64,000 nucleotides of DNA from Ampullaceana balthica (taxonomy: Eukaryota > Mollusca > Gastropoda > Lymnaeidae): NCBI GenBank assembly GCA_944989445.1, contig CALYLW010000037.1, positions 1,774,501-1,838,500 on the forward strand, given 5' to 3'. The number at the start of each line of letters is the position of its first letter. Position 1 is the first letter of the stretch. Below are positions 49,101-62,599 of this stretch, in pieces. A model generated the notes under the pieces. That model was not told where the DNA came from, did not search any database, and saw only the letters and a program-made list of their open reading frames with translations. The position numbers and the translations under genes were made by a program.

Positions 49101-51163
49101 ATATTGAGGGATTCTTGGTGATCATACCTGGTGGAAAGCTTTCAAAAGAGACAGCGACTGATATTGCATATTTGGGAGCACTGCTTCACAAGGCTAATAA
49201 GATGGTGGGAACAGTAACATTGTAAGTCAGATATCAATATTTTTCAATTTTTGGATTATATCATGACTTCACGATTATTTTTTTTTAACACTTGGAGTTC
49301 TGTTGCGACAGTTTACTGGTATATGTGAGTCAGCAACTTCTTATCTACATGAGAATTATTTTTAACATTAAAATTTTAATTCCATAATTTCATTTTTATT
49401 TCATAATGATGATTTTATTGTTATTACATCTAAACCTAAGGATTTTGTTAAATTTGTTCATTACAGGATCAATTTAACAATGCATTCAAAAATATAAAAC
49501 AAAAATGTCCTTTTTTAATTTACTTCTATTATATTGAATTGCAGCAGACTTTAATATAAAAAAATCAATTAAATTCACTGCTGTATTGATATTTCTAGGA
49601 AAGATCTAGAAGCCCTTGTGCCAAGATTTGTGAGGAATGCTCCAGATGCCAAGCCTCAACAGTGGGTCAACAAGATTCATGAAAATTTAGCCTCAGTGTC
49701 ACGGATGACAAACTTAGAGGCCAAGGCGCGATTCATTAGTGAGTAGACGATGATTATTAGTTAGCCCCGGCCTTTTTGTCTGGTTTTTAGCTGCTAATTG
49801 TCCTGTAGTGAGGAATTTTGATTTTTTTTTAAATATGTGTTTATTGAAATGTATAGTTTTTTCCAAGATTGGCCTTTTAGAAAATGAAGTTTTTACATTG
49901 GTGTGGAATATTTAAACTAATTTAATATTTAATCATGGAAATTATTTAAATTACTCTTCAGATGTTTTGAAGGAGTGGAGGTTGTTTGGATCAACATTCT
50001 TCCTCATAAAGGTATTTTAACTGTACTAAAATACAAATTATCTTATGTATAGCTAATTAATTTGCCAAACAACTGGGTTTTTTTTCTCTTCCTTTTAAAA
50101 TTTTGTTATTTTTGGCATTACTTTGTCACAGTGTTATGTTGTGATGACTTCAGAAGATGAAATTACAAATCCTGGGTTTTTTTCTTGAGGAGGATAAGCT
50201 TTTTACCCTAGAGTGCAAAGCATTTGTCTCTACTTATCTGGATAAATCAAGGAGTAATATAGCTGGGCTCCAGCGGCGTGTCATACTTCCTATGGGATTA
50301 CTCGGTTAGATCTCAGTGTTTCCTTCTCTTTGATGAGCTTCAACCCAAAAGTTGAGACATGCCATCCACCTTGAGTCCTGATGATGTTCATGCTTGTCAA
50401 GGGTCGTGTTGGGGTTTATTTAAACTGTTGCCAACAATTTGAAATTGACTCTTTTAGATCCATCCAGCCATTCAACATATTTCAAAATTTCATTCATTGT
50501 TTAATTTATGCATGGTAGGTAAAAATTATCTTTTTTTATGATCAGAGTATTCCCAACATCAGTGGTGAGTCACTGCTGGCTGTCAGCTATGAAGGCATTT
50601 CATTCTTGCGAAAAGACAGCCATGAAACTATCAGGAAATATCCCTTCAGTGAAGTCTTATCGACCCGGCGCTACAAAAGTGACACAAATATCAACTACCT
50701 TGACATGAAACTTGGTGACCTCATGGTGCAACAGATACTGAGAATTGAAACGGACCAGGTTGGCCTCTTCTTGTTCAAATTGTTGATGTAACTCTTGAGT
50801 TGATGATATCTTAGAAACAAAAATGTGATTCATTTATAATTTGTTTTCTGGTGAAATAAAATAATGTGTTACTGCTATGGAATGTTGACATTTGTATAGC
50901 AAAATAATTTTTTAAAAATAATAATTTCACTTTTTCAGAAATCAATAGGCTCAAATAATTATCTAAAAGCGACAACTTTGTAAAAAAAATAATTTCAACA
51001 CTTTTTTTTAATCACAGATTTCTTAGTGCACTCGGTTTTAATTATTTCAACATTTTTTTTACCTCAGGGCTCTGACATCTCAGACTTGATTGGTCAATAC
51101 ATGCAAGTGATGAACAGACATCGGAAGAGACCAGTCTCAAATGGAGTAAATGGTCACCAGTAA
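2840..51163 (+). CDS. Myo15: Unconventional myosin XV, neck and tail (5' part outside window)
   Basis: Actin-based motor of the MyTH4-FERM class; in vertebrates it carries cargo to tips of stereocilia and other actin protrusions. Seen: 45 exons with AG/GT borders and matching phases: 2840-3015, 21176-21260, 22210-22299, 22625-22756, 23807-23888, 24035-24168, 24278-24376, 24702-24776, 24958-25118, 25458-25627, 26229-26301, 27562-27768, 27915-28617, 28740-28863, 29161-29225, 29483-29713, 29941-30147, 30500-30653, 30936-31237, 35623-35751, 35981-36143, 36316-36572, 37270-37435, 37581-37702, 38249-38364, 38734-38824, 39028-39078, 39315-39429, 40188-40381, 41055-41170, 42977-43080, 44276-44328, 44819-44891, 45000-45076, 45239-45321, 45529-45659, 45846-45940, 46061-46144, 46396-46486, 47158-47324, 49088-49221, 49599-49738, 49962-50011, 50546-50758, 51068-51163. 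They sum to 6381 nt (2126 codons plus TAA) with no internal stop. Order IQ, MyTH4, split FERM-like, SH3, MyTH4, FERM is that of class XV; myosin VII shares parts, but its neck (more IQs) and spacing differ. The motor lies upstream. The C-terminus (NGHQ) is not a canonical PDZ ligand. Individual borders are predictions; weakest are the donors at 39079 (GTCTGG) and 30654. Confidence 0.93.
3947..4183 (-). CDS. Possible first exon of an unrecognised gene nested in the myosin intron
   Basis: A - strand frame with ATG at 4183 in acceptable context (A at -3; AAAATG) encodes 79 residues, charged and Ser-rich (NANPFLGTKRCANTERCYRE, EDVALSLEQEVQREMFLSMD, SYSTSFTKQLYEAN). At 3946 it meets a good donor, GTAAGA, in phase 0. 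Codon use looks more protein-like than the neighbouring frames. No following exon was found in 1-3940, and I do not recognise the family. It could be chance or a relic. Confidence 0.35.
5010..5095. repeat. Fragment of a related CCGCCCCGGG...CACTG hAT terminus
   Basis: GCCGCCCGGGGCGGACAGCC, then CCCTAGCAACGTCACTG, resembles the right end of the 15973-17562 element (GGCGGCCCGCCCCCACCGCA, then CCCTAGTGACGCCACTG). No matching left end or target duplication was found upstream, so it is taken as a terminal fragment or a diverged family member. Confidence 0.5.
5297..5862 (-). repeat. Unclassified ~0.5 kb interspersed repeat, copy 1
   Basis: Inverse of 19133-19684: starts with AATAAAACAAACCCGTAAAA and ends in ATATAAGGGATTTAAAA. 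It shares the blocks GACTGAATCTGTCTTAACTC, GAGCTCAGAGTGACACGTAA, TTCGATCGATCTGAAATTTT, GATGCATTGTTAGGTC and GTGGGTCATTTT. No ORF, no long terminal inverted repeat and no tRNA-like boxes. An imperfect GAT/GAGAT simple repeat (5786-5823) occupies the spot where copy 4 has (CT)n. Confidence 0.8.
6095..7055 (-). pseudogene. Second LINE family: reverse transcriptase C-terminal remnant
   Basis: Two - strand frames, 7025-6564 and 6633-6100, form one reverse-transcriptase tail broken by a frameshift near 6630. The first has SLMDRFAKAASDFGLTISLK, VEYFTYLGSNI, IAVYRACVLSTLLYASESWT. The second has WQDHVTNKEVLQQAKI, RRLRWLGHVRRLE and GRPHLRYRDVCKRDLKA. This pattern differs from the 1-1475 family and is common in endonuclease/reverse-transcriptase LINEs of many invertebrates. 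The clade (RTE-like or other) is not decided. The fragment is dead and lies inside the 5112-7712 element. Confidence 0.82.
7930..8436 (+). repeat. Unclassified ~0.5 kb interspersed repeat, copy 2
   Basis: Same orientation as 19133-19684. It begins ATTCCTTATATTAACTTCAC, contains GCGGGCGGAAAAACAAAAGT, GAGCTGAAATTTGGCACAT, AACAATGCAT and TTTCAGATCGATCGAAC, and ends GTCAAAAACTTTGTTTTTAC. It directly abuts copy 3, head to tail. Confidence 0.78.
8437..8810 (+). repeat. Unclassified ~0.5 kb interspersed repeat, copy 3 (shortened)
   Basis: Follows copy 2 head to tail. It repeats the CCCGCCCGCGGAAAAACAAA start, the GAGCTGAAATTTTGCACATA and TTTCAGATCGATCGAATGTA blocks and the GTCAAAAACTTTGTTTTTAC end. 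The middle is replaced or deleted relative to copies 1 and 4, giving about 370 bp. Confidence 0.72.
9343..9688 (-). mobile_element. LINE 3'-end fragment (copy 2)
   Basis: Nearly identical to positions 1-325, preceded on the + strand by CTTATCTTATCTTATCTG, i.e. the element ends in a (GATAA)n tail on its own strand. Homology stops abruptly at about 9688, so only the last ~90 codons and the 3' UTR are present. This is a severely 5'-truncated insertion. Confidence 0.85.
10205..10375 (-). mobile_element. Old degenerate LINE 3' end
   Basis: Diverged relative of the LINE 3' terminus. GACTCTCCTTTTATACAGAAG, TTATTGCGTC, TAGTCTTGCATTTTTATT, TGTTGGTTTTCC and TATTCCACGCCC line up in order with positions 8-150, with many substitutions and small gaps. 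It lacks the (GATAA)n tail. It indicates that the family has been active here over a long time. Confidence 0.6.
10949..11660 (-). mobile_element. LINE 3'-end fragment (copy 3)
   Basis: Repeats positions 1-690 almost exactly, again bounded on the 3' side by (TTATC)4 on the + strand (10950-10964). The - strand frame 11461-11027 encodes the C-terminal 144 residues of the reverse transcriptase. Beyond that, homology continues out of frame of the annotated start to 11660, where it breaks off (5' truncation). Confidence 0.87.
13417..14100 (+). mobile_element. LINE 3'-end fragment (copy 4, opposite orientation)
   Basis: On the + strand, from QTKDAKYLGVLINEKLSWNP (13420) to the 3' end AACAGATAAGATAAGATATA (14081-14100). 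The frame carries a nonsense change (GAGGATAGATGA at about 13755-13766), where intact copies continue into the conserved LEDRRT segment, and several substitutions. It is therefore an older pseudogenised copy. The (GATAA)n tail defines the 3' end directly. Confidence 0.85.
15973..17562. mobile_element. hAT element, 1.6 kb, with 8 bp target duplication
   Basis: Left terminus CAGAGGTGTCACTAGGG and right terminus (inverse) CAGTGGCGTCACTAGGG. The element is flanked by the exact 8 bp direct repeat TGTCAAAC (15965-15972 and 17563-17570), the duplication length of hAT transposons. Subterminal GGTGTCACCC motifs occur at both ends. An additional inverse copy of the terminus (CAGTGACGCCACTG, 16170-16183) lies about 200 bp inside the left end. 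The interior has no recognisable transposase; an open frame at 16924-17304 resembles nothing I know. Non-autonomous. Confidence 0.82.
19133..19684 (+). repeat. Unclassified ~0.5 kb interspersed repeat, copy 4
   Basis: Begins AAATCCCTTATATTAACTTC, then a (CT)n tract (19159-19190). The conserved core is GACCCACTTCCCATGATCCG, CTGACCTAACAATGCATCG, TTTCAGATCGATCGAACGTA. It ends GTCAAAAACTTTGTTTTTAC with TTTGTTTTATTA. AAATCCCTTATAT at the left is mirrored by ATATAAGGGATTT about 60 bp inside the right end. Copy 1 is a near-full inverse of this one. Confidence 0.8.
22811..23035 (+). repeat. 45 bp minisatellite, 5 copies
   Basis: Five consecutive 45 bp units of the type CTTGTTATATCACTGGTCAC-AATATGACCATCACTGG-TATTACAA, starting at 22811. 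They differ by a few substitutions. Because 45 is a multiple of three, both strands stay open (22798-23130 + and 23061-22792 -), but these frames are products of the repeat and lie in the intron after exon 22625-22756. Confidence 0.95.
23807..25627 (+). other. Myo15: First MyTH4 domain of myosin XV (6 exons)
   Basis: Residues about 162-400 of the assembled frame. The MyTH4 hallmarks are visible: HPFSKYTSVYFK early, then the helical core (ALAVFKLILRFMSDM), GLKYEGLRDEILCQMANQT, and RVWRLLANCLCCFNPS before KYLLKYVSDVG. MyTH4 domains bind microtubules or cargo and pack against a following FERM domain. Exons are 23807-23888, 24035-24168, 24278-24376, 24702-24776, 24958-25118 and 25458-25627. All acceptors have a recognisable AG, and the phases 1,0,0,0,2,1 join without conflict. 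Confidence 0.9.
26405..26696 (-). mobile_element. tRNA-derived SINE with a LINE-borrowed 3' tail
   Basis: Reading the - strand: box A TGGTCGAGTGG (26686-26676) and box B GGTTCGAATCC (26643-26633) are exact matches to the RNA polymerase III consensus, 32 nt apart. A ~150 bp body follows. The last ~55 bp (26465-26405) read GACGCAACTATCTTCTGCAT, AGAAGGAGCGTCTGTATAGA and (TAAGA)n, nearly the 3' end of the LINE at 1-60, 9343 and 10949. The SINE is therefore presumably mobilised by that LINE. It sits in the intron 26302-27561. Confidence 0.88.
26633..26686 (-). promoter_or_regulatory. Internal RNA polymerase III promoter (A and B boxes) of the SINE
   Basis: Box A TGGTCGAGTGG at 26686-26676 and box B GGTTCGAATCC at 26643-26633 match TRGYNNARNGG and GGTTCGANTCC without mismatch. 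A working internal promoter is plausible. The region does not fold as a complete tRNA because its 3' half runs into the SINE body. Confidence 0.8.
26716..27496 (-). mobile_element. Tigger/pogo element remnant with TA duplication
   Basis: Inverted termini CAGTGGTACCTTTAGATACGAG (26716) and CTCGTATCTCAAGGTACCACTG (ending 27496), flanked by TA on both sides (26714-26715, 27497-27498). The - strand frame 27463-27095 carries the C-terminal segment of a Tigger/Jerky-type transposase (TSEIKEILGMWERVSQFVEK, LFNYTCLTHFRSILKGRKKQ). The CENP-B-type DNA-binding and DDE parts are absent, so it is an internal-deletion derivative inside the myosin intron. Confidence 0.87.
27095..27463 (-). pseudogene. Tigger transposase C-terminal fragment
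   Basis: An open frame of 122 codons with acidic EEEPEVEV, then EIKEILGMWERVSQFVEKKH and FRSILKGRKKQTSL, which matches the conserved tail of pogo/Tigger transposases. It lacks the helix-turn-helix and catalytic DDE regions and cannot be active. The start codon shown by the frame is fortuitous. Confidence 0.8.
29161..29713 (+). other. Myo15: Polyglutamine segment (exons 15-16)
   Basis: Exon 29161-29225 ends in a Q-rich stretch (AQQMAQQQAVLQSYL) and exon 29483-29713 (77 codons) is dominated by glutamine encoded by mixed CAA/CAG codons, including a run of nine Q, followed by an amphipathic Q/L-rich helix (QNKLLQQSIEQERLKQQLQQ). The mixed codons suggest an old, selected tract rather than a recent CAG expansion. 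Flanking GT (29714) and AG (29482) keep phase 0. It probably forms a coiled coil. Confidence 0.8.
30936..31237 (+). other. Myo15: Polyproline exon with VRIGKVVWPPP motif
   Basis: A single 302 nt exon. It encodes a Thr/Ser-rich lead, two polyproline tracts (six and then twelve uninterrupted prolines), and then a conserved-looking block, GTFTIRDRSGKARTVRIG followed by KVVWPPP. The last block resembles a short conserved motif of the myosin XV tail upstream of SH3. The exon joins in phase 1 to 30653 and in phase 0 to 35623; the intron that follows carries a 3.9 kb transposon. Confidence 0.8.
32627..34962 (+). CDS. hAT-like transposase in two frames (possible -1 frameshift)
   Basis: Frame 1 runs from the first ATG (32627, MGKCYFNSDWLKDTSYSEW) to TAA at 33608-33610. 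Frame 2 is open from before 33604 to 34962. The conserved reading passes from REDFLK into VTEASKLPLKFCGHRWLENV, so one protein of about 778 residues is split by a -1 shift. The N-terminal CKYCGQAY and following His suggest a BED-like zinc finger, followed by a Ser/Thr linker. Candidate catalytic residues are D in MFDES (33191), D in SMDGPN (33386) and E in NADVERGFS (34492); the last block is the typical hAT C-terminal dimerisation motif. The C-terminus is Lys/Arg-rich (KRKRKAEE, KAKKRKIE), probably a nuclear localisation signal. No other disabling change seen. Alternatively, a single-base deletion has recently killed the copy. Confidence 0.75.
33601..33610 (+). promoter_or_regulatory. Candidate -1 ribosomal frameshift site T TTA AAG followed by TAA
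   Basis: In the reading frame of the upstream ORF the bases are T TTA AAG TAA: an X XXY YYZ slippery heptamer (33601-33607) immediately followed by the stop (33608-33610). A -1 slip continues as GTA ACA GAG GCC into the long downstream frame. The 3' sequence offers only a weak stem (AGAGG 33612-33616 with CCTCT 33629-33633). Site geometry is seen; function is inferred. Confidence 0.45.
36540..39078 (+). other. Myo15: First FERM-like domain, F2 and F3 (PH-like) lobes
   Basis: Exons 36316-36572 (end), 37270-37435, 37581-37702, 38249-38364, 38734-38824 and 39028-39078. PWTLQIRKEVFWPSEKL and LALHLIYCQIVSDVYN fit the helical F2 lobe. YFGVSHTGLRLITRDRSF, FEDVIDAVLPTSSTLQLN and FHTTRAQQLKDMIDRF fit strands and the C-terminal helix of the F3 (PH-like) lobe. 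Phases 0,1,0,2,0,0 agree. The last exon is only 51 nt and has a weak donor (GTCTGG at 39079). The domain assignment is by pattern, not by search. Confidence 0.7.
37014..37268 (+). repeat. 51 bp minisatellite, 5 copies, abutting a splice acceptor
   Basis: Five units of GATAGCACAAGTTGTAAACA-ATCTTGACTGTAATCATATT-GTTCTTAATTA. The final unit (…ATTGTTCTCAATTAG) ends exactly at the acceptor of exon 37270-37435. Every unit junction therefore reads like that acceptor (TTGTTCTTAATTAG|AT). The multiple-of-three unit produces a spurious - strand open frame (37254-37009). Confidence 0.95.
39315..40381 (+). other. Myo15: SH3 domain of myosin XV (2 exons)
   Basis: Exons 39315-39429 and 40188-40381. The SH3 core is clear: KYVVAVKDYI (RT loop, replacing ALYDY), LLSFKKGEIIKLMD, then GWLYGSLNGIVGLFPAEYV, containing the binding-groove Trp and the G-x-FP-x-x-YV ending. 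SH3 folds bind proline-rich ligands; the polyproline exon in the same protein (30936-31237) could be an intramolecular or in-trans partner (inference). A Ser/Thr/Asn linker follows, to the donor at 40382. Confidence 0.92.
41055..45940 (+). other. Myo15: Second MyTH4 domain of myosin XV (8 exons)
   Basis: Exons 41055-41170, 42977-43080, 44276-44328, 44819-44891, 45000-45076, 45239-45321, 45529-45659 and the start of 45846-45940. Seen: YSMMEYAMLNFRESLEKYE, WTWKEQADLIKWTRSPIQAS (the WTRSPI MyTH4 entry motif), ALECFIAIMRFMGDYPM, KYPQLRDEIFCQLCKQTTNN and GWRLFALVAAYFDCSKELRP. These are textbook MyTH4 signatures. The phases 2,1,0,1,0,2,1 are continuous. Confidence 0.93.
41171..44275. other. Myo15: Two AT-rich introns of myosin XV without recognisable elements
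   Basis: Introns 41171-42976 and 43081-44275 are strongly AT-rich, with short chance frames (42106-42312, 42460-42804) that do not resemble proteins. No tandem repeat or terminal inverted repeats were noticed. Confidence 0.6.
47741..48510 (+). repeat. 55 bp minisatellite, 14 copies in two variants
   Basis: Fourteen exact-length 55 bp units (CCAAACTGATCAGTGGCCTT-CCGTCTCCATGCCCCGACTC-ATCCATCTCGTTCTT), 770 bp in total, in the intron 47325-49087. Two variants differ at two sites: GATCAG with CCGTCT, and GAACAG with CAGTCT. Their order is AAABABABBBABBB. The unit is much richer in GC than the surrounding intron. Confidence 0.95.
48521..48696 (+). repeat. 22 bp minisatellite, 8 copies in two variants
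   Basis: Five units of CTTCATTCTGTCTATAGACT-AT followed by three of TATTGTTCTGTCTATAGACT-AT, starting 10 bp after the end of the 55 bp array. The unit contains the palindrome-like GTCTATAGAC. The two arrays share only short similarity (TTCTT/TTCATTCT), so they are separate expansions at one unstable spot. Confidence 0.93.
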
Positions 51164-54100
51164 AGTAGAGTAACAAGGCCATACCAATTTATTTATGGAT
51201 CTCTCATTTATTTTATTCAATGAGTGCCTGTAACTGTTACTGCTACACAGTAAATGAACTATTCAGTGTAAATTAGAACCAACCATCTATACATTTTAAT
51301 TGTAATTATTTAACTATCATTTTTGTTATGTATATTTAATTGAATGATCTATTATTTTACTACTGTTAATGGTTTTGGTAATCACACCATAATTTGACAT
51401 GAAGGACAATTTAATGCTAGTTAAAATCTTAACAAATATTGAACGTTTCAAAATAAAAATGATGGAAGGAATGTTAAAATATTTATTTATGGCACCATTT
51501 AATTTTTTGTTGTTCACATTTACCTAAGTTTTATTTATATTTTAATAATACTTGCCAGAAGAAAATTTCATGTTTGACTTAACATTGTTGCATACCAGTT
51601 TATACAAGAGTTAAGGTTCCTTTAATTTACATACTCTGCTAAAGATCAAAAGATTCCATCAACATCATTGATAAATTTGAATGGTATTGTAACATTAATA
51701 ATTTCATGAGTCTTCATGACTGATTTCAAATAGTAGTTTTATATGTCCTCATTTTCCATCAAAAGGCAAGATGTAATACTTTACATTTGTACATAAACTG
51801 GTGTGACTCATCCAAAACAAAATCTATTGATAATTTAGAACCATAATCTTTAAAAAATAGCATTAAAAATGGTGTTTGAATCAAAAGATGTAAATACATG
51901 CAGCTCTTTCTATCGTCATGCATTTGTCATAATAATTGTGTAAAAAAAAATGTTGCCTTGTTTTCTATTCTCCTTTTTGTTTTTCCTTCTGTAATTCGCT
52001 AGATTATTGTACAGCATTAAACTGTCATAGATAGCTGATCAGCATGTTGCAGACATGTATTGATGCTGTGTTAAACATATAGTTCACATAAAAGATGATG
52101 CCATTGTCAATTCAACGCGTGTTGGATGATTAGCTCTCAAAACTAGGCTGTGTTACCTGCTGGCATGATTGCAGCTGCTTACTGCTTGGGTGTCTTCAAA
52201 TAATGCTTGCTGTGTAAATATATCATTTTATGCACACATTTGAAGATGTGGGTTGTGTTGTTAAAGATTAATGTAAATATGCAAACACATTTTTACATAA
52301 TGGTTTATTTTGTAAAATTTTATTAAGCACAGTCAATGATCTGCAAAAGCAAATAATTGAGTCAAGTGCAGTCAAAACTCATTGTTAAGTTTCATACGTT
52401 TCTGCAGAGATTAAAAGAAGGCTGTGTTATTGAAAAAATCTTTTGGGTATTTTGTGAGAGTAAAAGTACTTCAAGTAAATGCAGTTCAATTTGTTATAAA
52501 TAAGAAAGAAATGAAACATTGCATCTAACTGAATGGATACATGGAAAGATAGCTGGTTTTCATTATTTATTACGGCAACCAACATGTTTTTAATTTTCTT
52601 TAAATTTACTTTTAGTGCCTTTAATTCAATAATTTAGTGTCAAAATATACTTGAAATAATTTTGCTGATTGCACATACATAAAGTCAGATTTTGACATTA
52701 AAAATGAATTATTGCATAAGTTTACCAATAAAATCTTTCAAAAGTTTAAAAAATGTTAACCAGTAGTTGAATTAAAACAGCATTTACAAGGCTAAAAAGT
52801 TGTAAAATATTTCCATGCATATTGTAATTTCATAAATACATGTACCTCATCATATTATCATTGTTGCAGAAACTATTTTATCAATATTCTGCATATAAAT
52901 AAATCTAAAGCAATGCCTGTTCCTAGCCCAAATGTTTCAAGTATCGTATCAATTAATTAAATCCTATTCATTTGAATAAACATGATCAATTAAGTATTGA
53001 TTATATCCTGACAACATTGTAACAACTTAGCTCATGCGAGACTACATGTACTAAGTGAAATAAATAATAAATGTAGTTATTTATAAATAAAACCAAGAGC
53101 TTAAAACAAATTAATGGAATAAATTATATACATAGCTGTATCTAGGATTATCTCTCAGTTACCTGTGCCTTTATTGTTTGCCAATAATCCTGCCCAGCAG
53201 ATAGTAATACTTGAGACTGCTGTCAGTTGTATATTTATATTTCTAACACATTTGCTTTATTTGTATTCCAGGGGATGATTTACTTTCATATTTTTTGTAA
53301 AACAATCGGCTTCTGGATGACTTATTTTGTCATTTTTTGTTTTATCATTCGTGAGTGTATCTGTTTATGAATGACTTATTTTGTCATTTTTTGTTTTATC
53401 AGTCGTTGGTGTATCTGTTTATGAATGACTTATTTTGTCATTTTTTGTTTTATCATTCGTGAGTGTATCTGTTTATGAATGACTTATTTTGTCATTTTTT
53501 GTTTTATCAGTCGTTAGTGTATCTGTTTATGAATTACTTATTTTGTCATTTTTTGTTTTATCAGTCAGTGAGTTGAATTGTCCATTTGTTATATATTACA
53601 TGTACATTAATATTTTCTTTGTCTTTCTAAATTTGTATTGCTAAAAGTATTTCATTTGTTAGCTCAGTCTGAATTGTGATGAAAGCTTTTGATATTGTAT
53701 CCTTCTGTTTTGGATATTTATTTTTGCCATTTTACAACTTACATCTGGAATGTGTTGTTCCTTCATCTTGGTGAATTGTTATTATGAGCATTCCATTGTT
53801 ACATATCTTCCTTTTTGTATCATATAAATGAGATGACTTATAGCATTCCTTTGTTAAATTTACCTTTGTACATTCCAACTGTTGCCTAACATTATAAATT
53901 TCAATGAAATCTTATTTAACACAAAATTAAATTTTCCATGACTAACTTATATTTATGAATTGTTTACAAACCAGACCAGGGCTGTTCCAATCAGGGATAA
54001 GTTATGACGTTTCCCATTGGATGGAGGCCAAAATTTATTGCTGTATTTGAGAAAAGGTTGAGGTCATTATAAGTGGTGTATGTTTTTCAATAAGCTGTAT

Positions 54101-56342
54101 TTTGTCAAACTTACTATGTTTGATCATACTGCTATTGAAATCTTTACCTACACTACATTGCTTAAATTTTTTTTTGTAGGGAAAGTTGGCACAATTAATT
54201 GGCTAATATATTTAATGTTATATAAGTTGTTTACCCAGTGTTGACCTCCTCCCGAAGTACAGCTGCCGGGCTGAACTCACTATATGTAAGTCCTTAACAA
54301 CTTGCTATAAACCTGAAACGGTTTGAGCCTGAGTGTATTTTAAAGCTGCTACCTATTGGTTTTCACACAAAGGGGTTGCTGGTTTTAATAGTTTAACTTC
54401 ACTTAAATGTAGTCGTTTTTTAAAAAAAACATGTGTTCTGTCACTGACGCATAATACATGAACATGTATCTTCGTAATCTTTTTACTTTACATTTATTAT
54501 GGAATAAGAAATCTCAGAAGCTGAGCAAATGAGGAGCAATGATTTCATTAATAGAATGATTTTTGGTACTCTTTATTTCATTTTTTTTTCTTTCAAAGTT
54601 TGGAAGTTCACCTTTAAGACTGTTACACAAAATTGAGCAAGATGTCATCTTCCATATTATAACACTTACTATCTAGTAAGTGTAATAAAATTTGAAACTT
54701 AAATTTATGTTACTTATGTTTCATTTTTAACTCTGCATTCATTGCTCCTTAAAATGTTATTATTATGTGCTATATTTTCTGTAAGCCCCAATTTTGAAGC
54801 AAACTCTTGTACATTTTTAATTGTATACTCATGTTATTTGAAGGTCTTCAAAATGTATCACAAAATGATGTGAAAATGTCAAATATTGTTTGAAAAATAT
54901 TATTCAGATAACTCTCTTGGTGTTTTGTAAGAAAAGAGTGTTAAAAAATTAAAAAAAGCTCTCTCAGCAAACTTCGGTAACTGTATGAAAAATTAAAAGA
55001 CGGCTTGATGTTTTATTACTTTTTCACTTATTTAATATACAGGAAAACAAATTGATAGGATTTTAAAATAATTTTAGTAAGTAAAATCAACACCATTTAT
55101 ACAGATGTAAACATATTTTCATATATAAAGACTATACCTAGTGTTCGGCCTTATGTCTTTTTCTTTATACTGGCATAAATAAACATTTTGTATTTAAATA
55201 ATATTTTATGGTTTATGATTATTTTCTCTTATATGATTATTTTCTCTTATATGAGTATTTTAGGATTAATATGCAGAGTGAAAAAAAGAATCCAAAATGC
55301 ATCTTTAAACTCAATAAATGCAAATGCTTGAATAAAAAGGATCAAATTTTTGGCTAACAAAAAGAGCAAGAATGGAAATCAATATATTTCAAGTTACAGG
55401 AAAACTTGAAAAACAGGTAATGCCAAAGGGGAAAAGTCTGTATGAAAAAAAAATCAACAAATTAGGAAAAACTAGTAAACAGAGAAAAAAATAATTTTAA
55501 AAAATCATGAAACTTTCAGATATTAAGTTAACACCACTCAGTCCTACAACCTTCTAAATTTGGAAAATAAAATTATAATAAGTTATTTTAGTAAATGCAT
55601 TTTCTTTATTTGTGACTTTAAATAACGTCAATTTTTTCTGCTGACAAAAGCATCTTTGATAAATATTCACACAACATGGGATACAGGATACAAAGTAATA
55701 AAACATAAAAATTACATCACTAAATTAAGAAAGATACCTCCTCAAAAAAGATTTTAGGTTTAAAAGCATTTAGTCATACACTCATAAAATGAATATGCAC
55801 TGAACTGATGAACACAGTATATAGCACATATATAACACAGGATATAGATCACATTCTGTTACATATTGCTATAAACAGATATGAAAACAGGATTAAAATG
55901 CTGTATTACTTAATTCTTTAAAAACATGCTGAACTTTATCATCAAGTCCAGACAATAGGGACACATATTTCATAAAAAGTATTTCCATGGCAATACAATT
56001 TTACACATTCATGAAAACCGTTTCATACTTTTTTTTTAAAAAGTTAAATTCAAACTGATTTTTATAGTATGGCATTCAACAGTTTCATTACTTATAGAAC
56101 CTCATTTCAATATGACTGCTTTAAAGAATATTTATATTTTAAAGCCTTAAATAGAAATTAAATAGTAGAAATTGGTAAATTCCAGAAAGTTCTTAAATAT
56201 GATGACATGAAATTACTAATTATCTCAATAAAATATTTGAGCTGGAAGCCTGTAAGGAATATTTATGTAACATGGTTATATAACCTTTTAAATGTAACAT
56301 GGGTACATAACCTTTTAAAAACTTAAGAAATTGTACATATCT
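51164..56342. other. Convergent interval: 3' UTRs of myosin XV (+) and ALG1 (-)
   Basis: No further coding exon is visible between the two stop codons. Several AATAAA hexamers follow the myosin stop (first at 51452, others near 52727 and 52905), so the cleavage site cannot be fixed. TTTATT sites on the other side could serve ALG1. The only structured sequence is the 54 bp minisatellite at 53311-53575. Confidence 0.55.
53311..53575 (+). repeat. 54 bp minisatellite, about 4.8 copies, downstream of myosin XV
   Basis: Repeats of GTTTATGAATGACTTATTTT-GTCATTTTTTGTTTTATCAT-TCGTGAGTGTATCT with small variations (CATTCGTGAG versus CAGTCGTTGG). It lies 2.1 kb after the myosin XV stop and may be within a long 3' UTR or in intergenic DNA. 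Confidence 0.92.

Positions 56343-62599
<6,257 letters not shown>

Larger units (their letters stand above)
45846..51163 (+). other. Myo15: C-terminal FERM domain and stop of myosin XV
   Basis: Exons 45846-45940, 46061-46144, 46396-46486, 47158-47324, 49088-49221, 49599-49738, 49962-50011, 50546-50758 and 51068-51163. The F1 lobe (IQVRSCTVVQDSIEDVCLSL, EEYTFFVRTG), F2 lobe (DYVLDETAYFIRRQIPFDLI, AYLGALLHKANK) and F3 lobe (LFGSTFFLIKSIPNI, LLAVSYEGISFL) are visible, ending in DLIGQYMQVMNRHRKRP and TAA at 51161-51163. The intron 47325-49087 contains a large tandem array. Confidence 0.93.
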
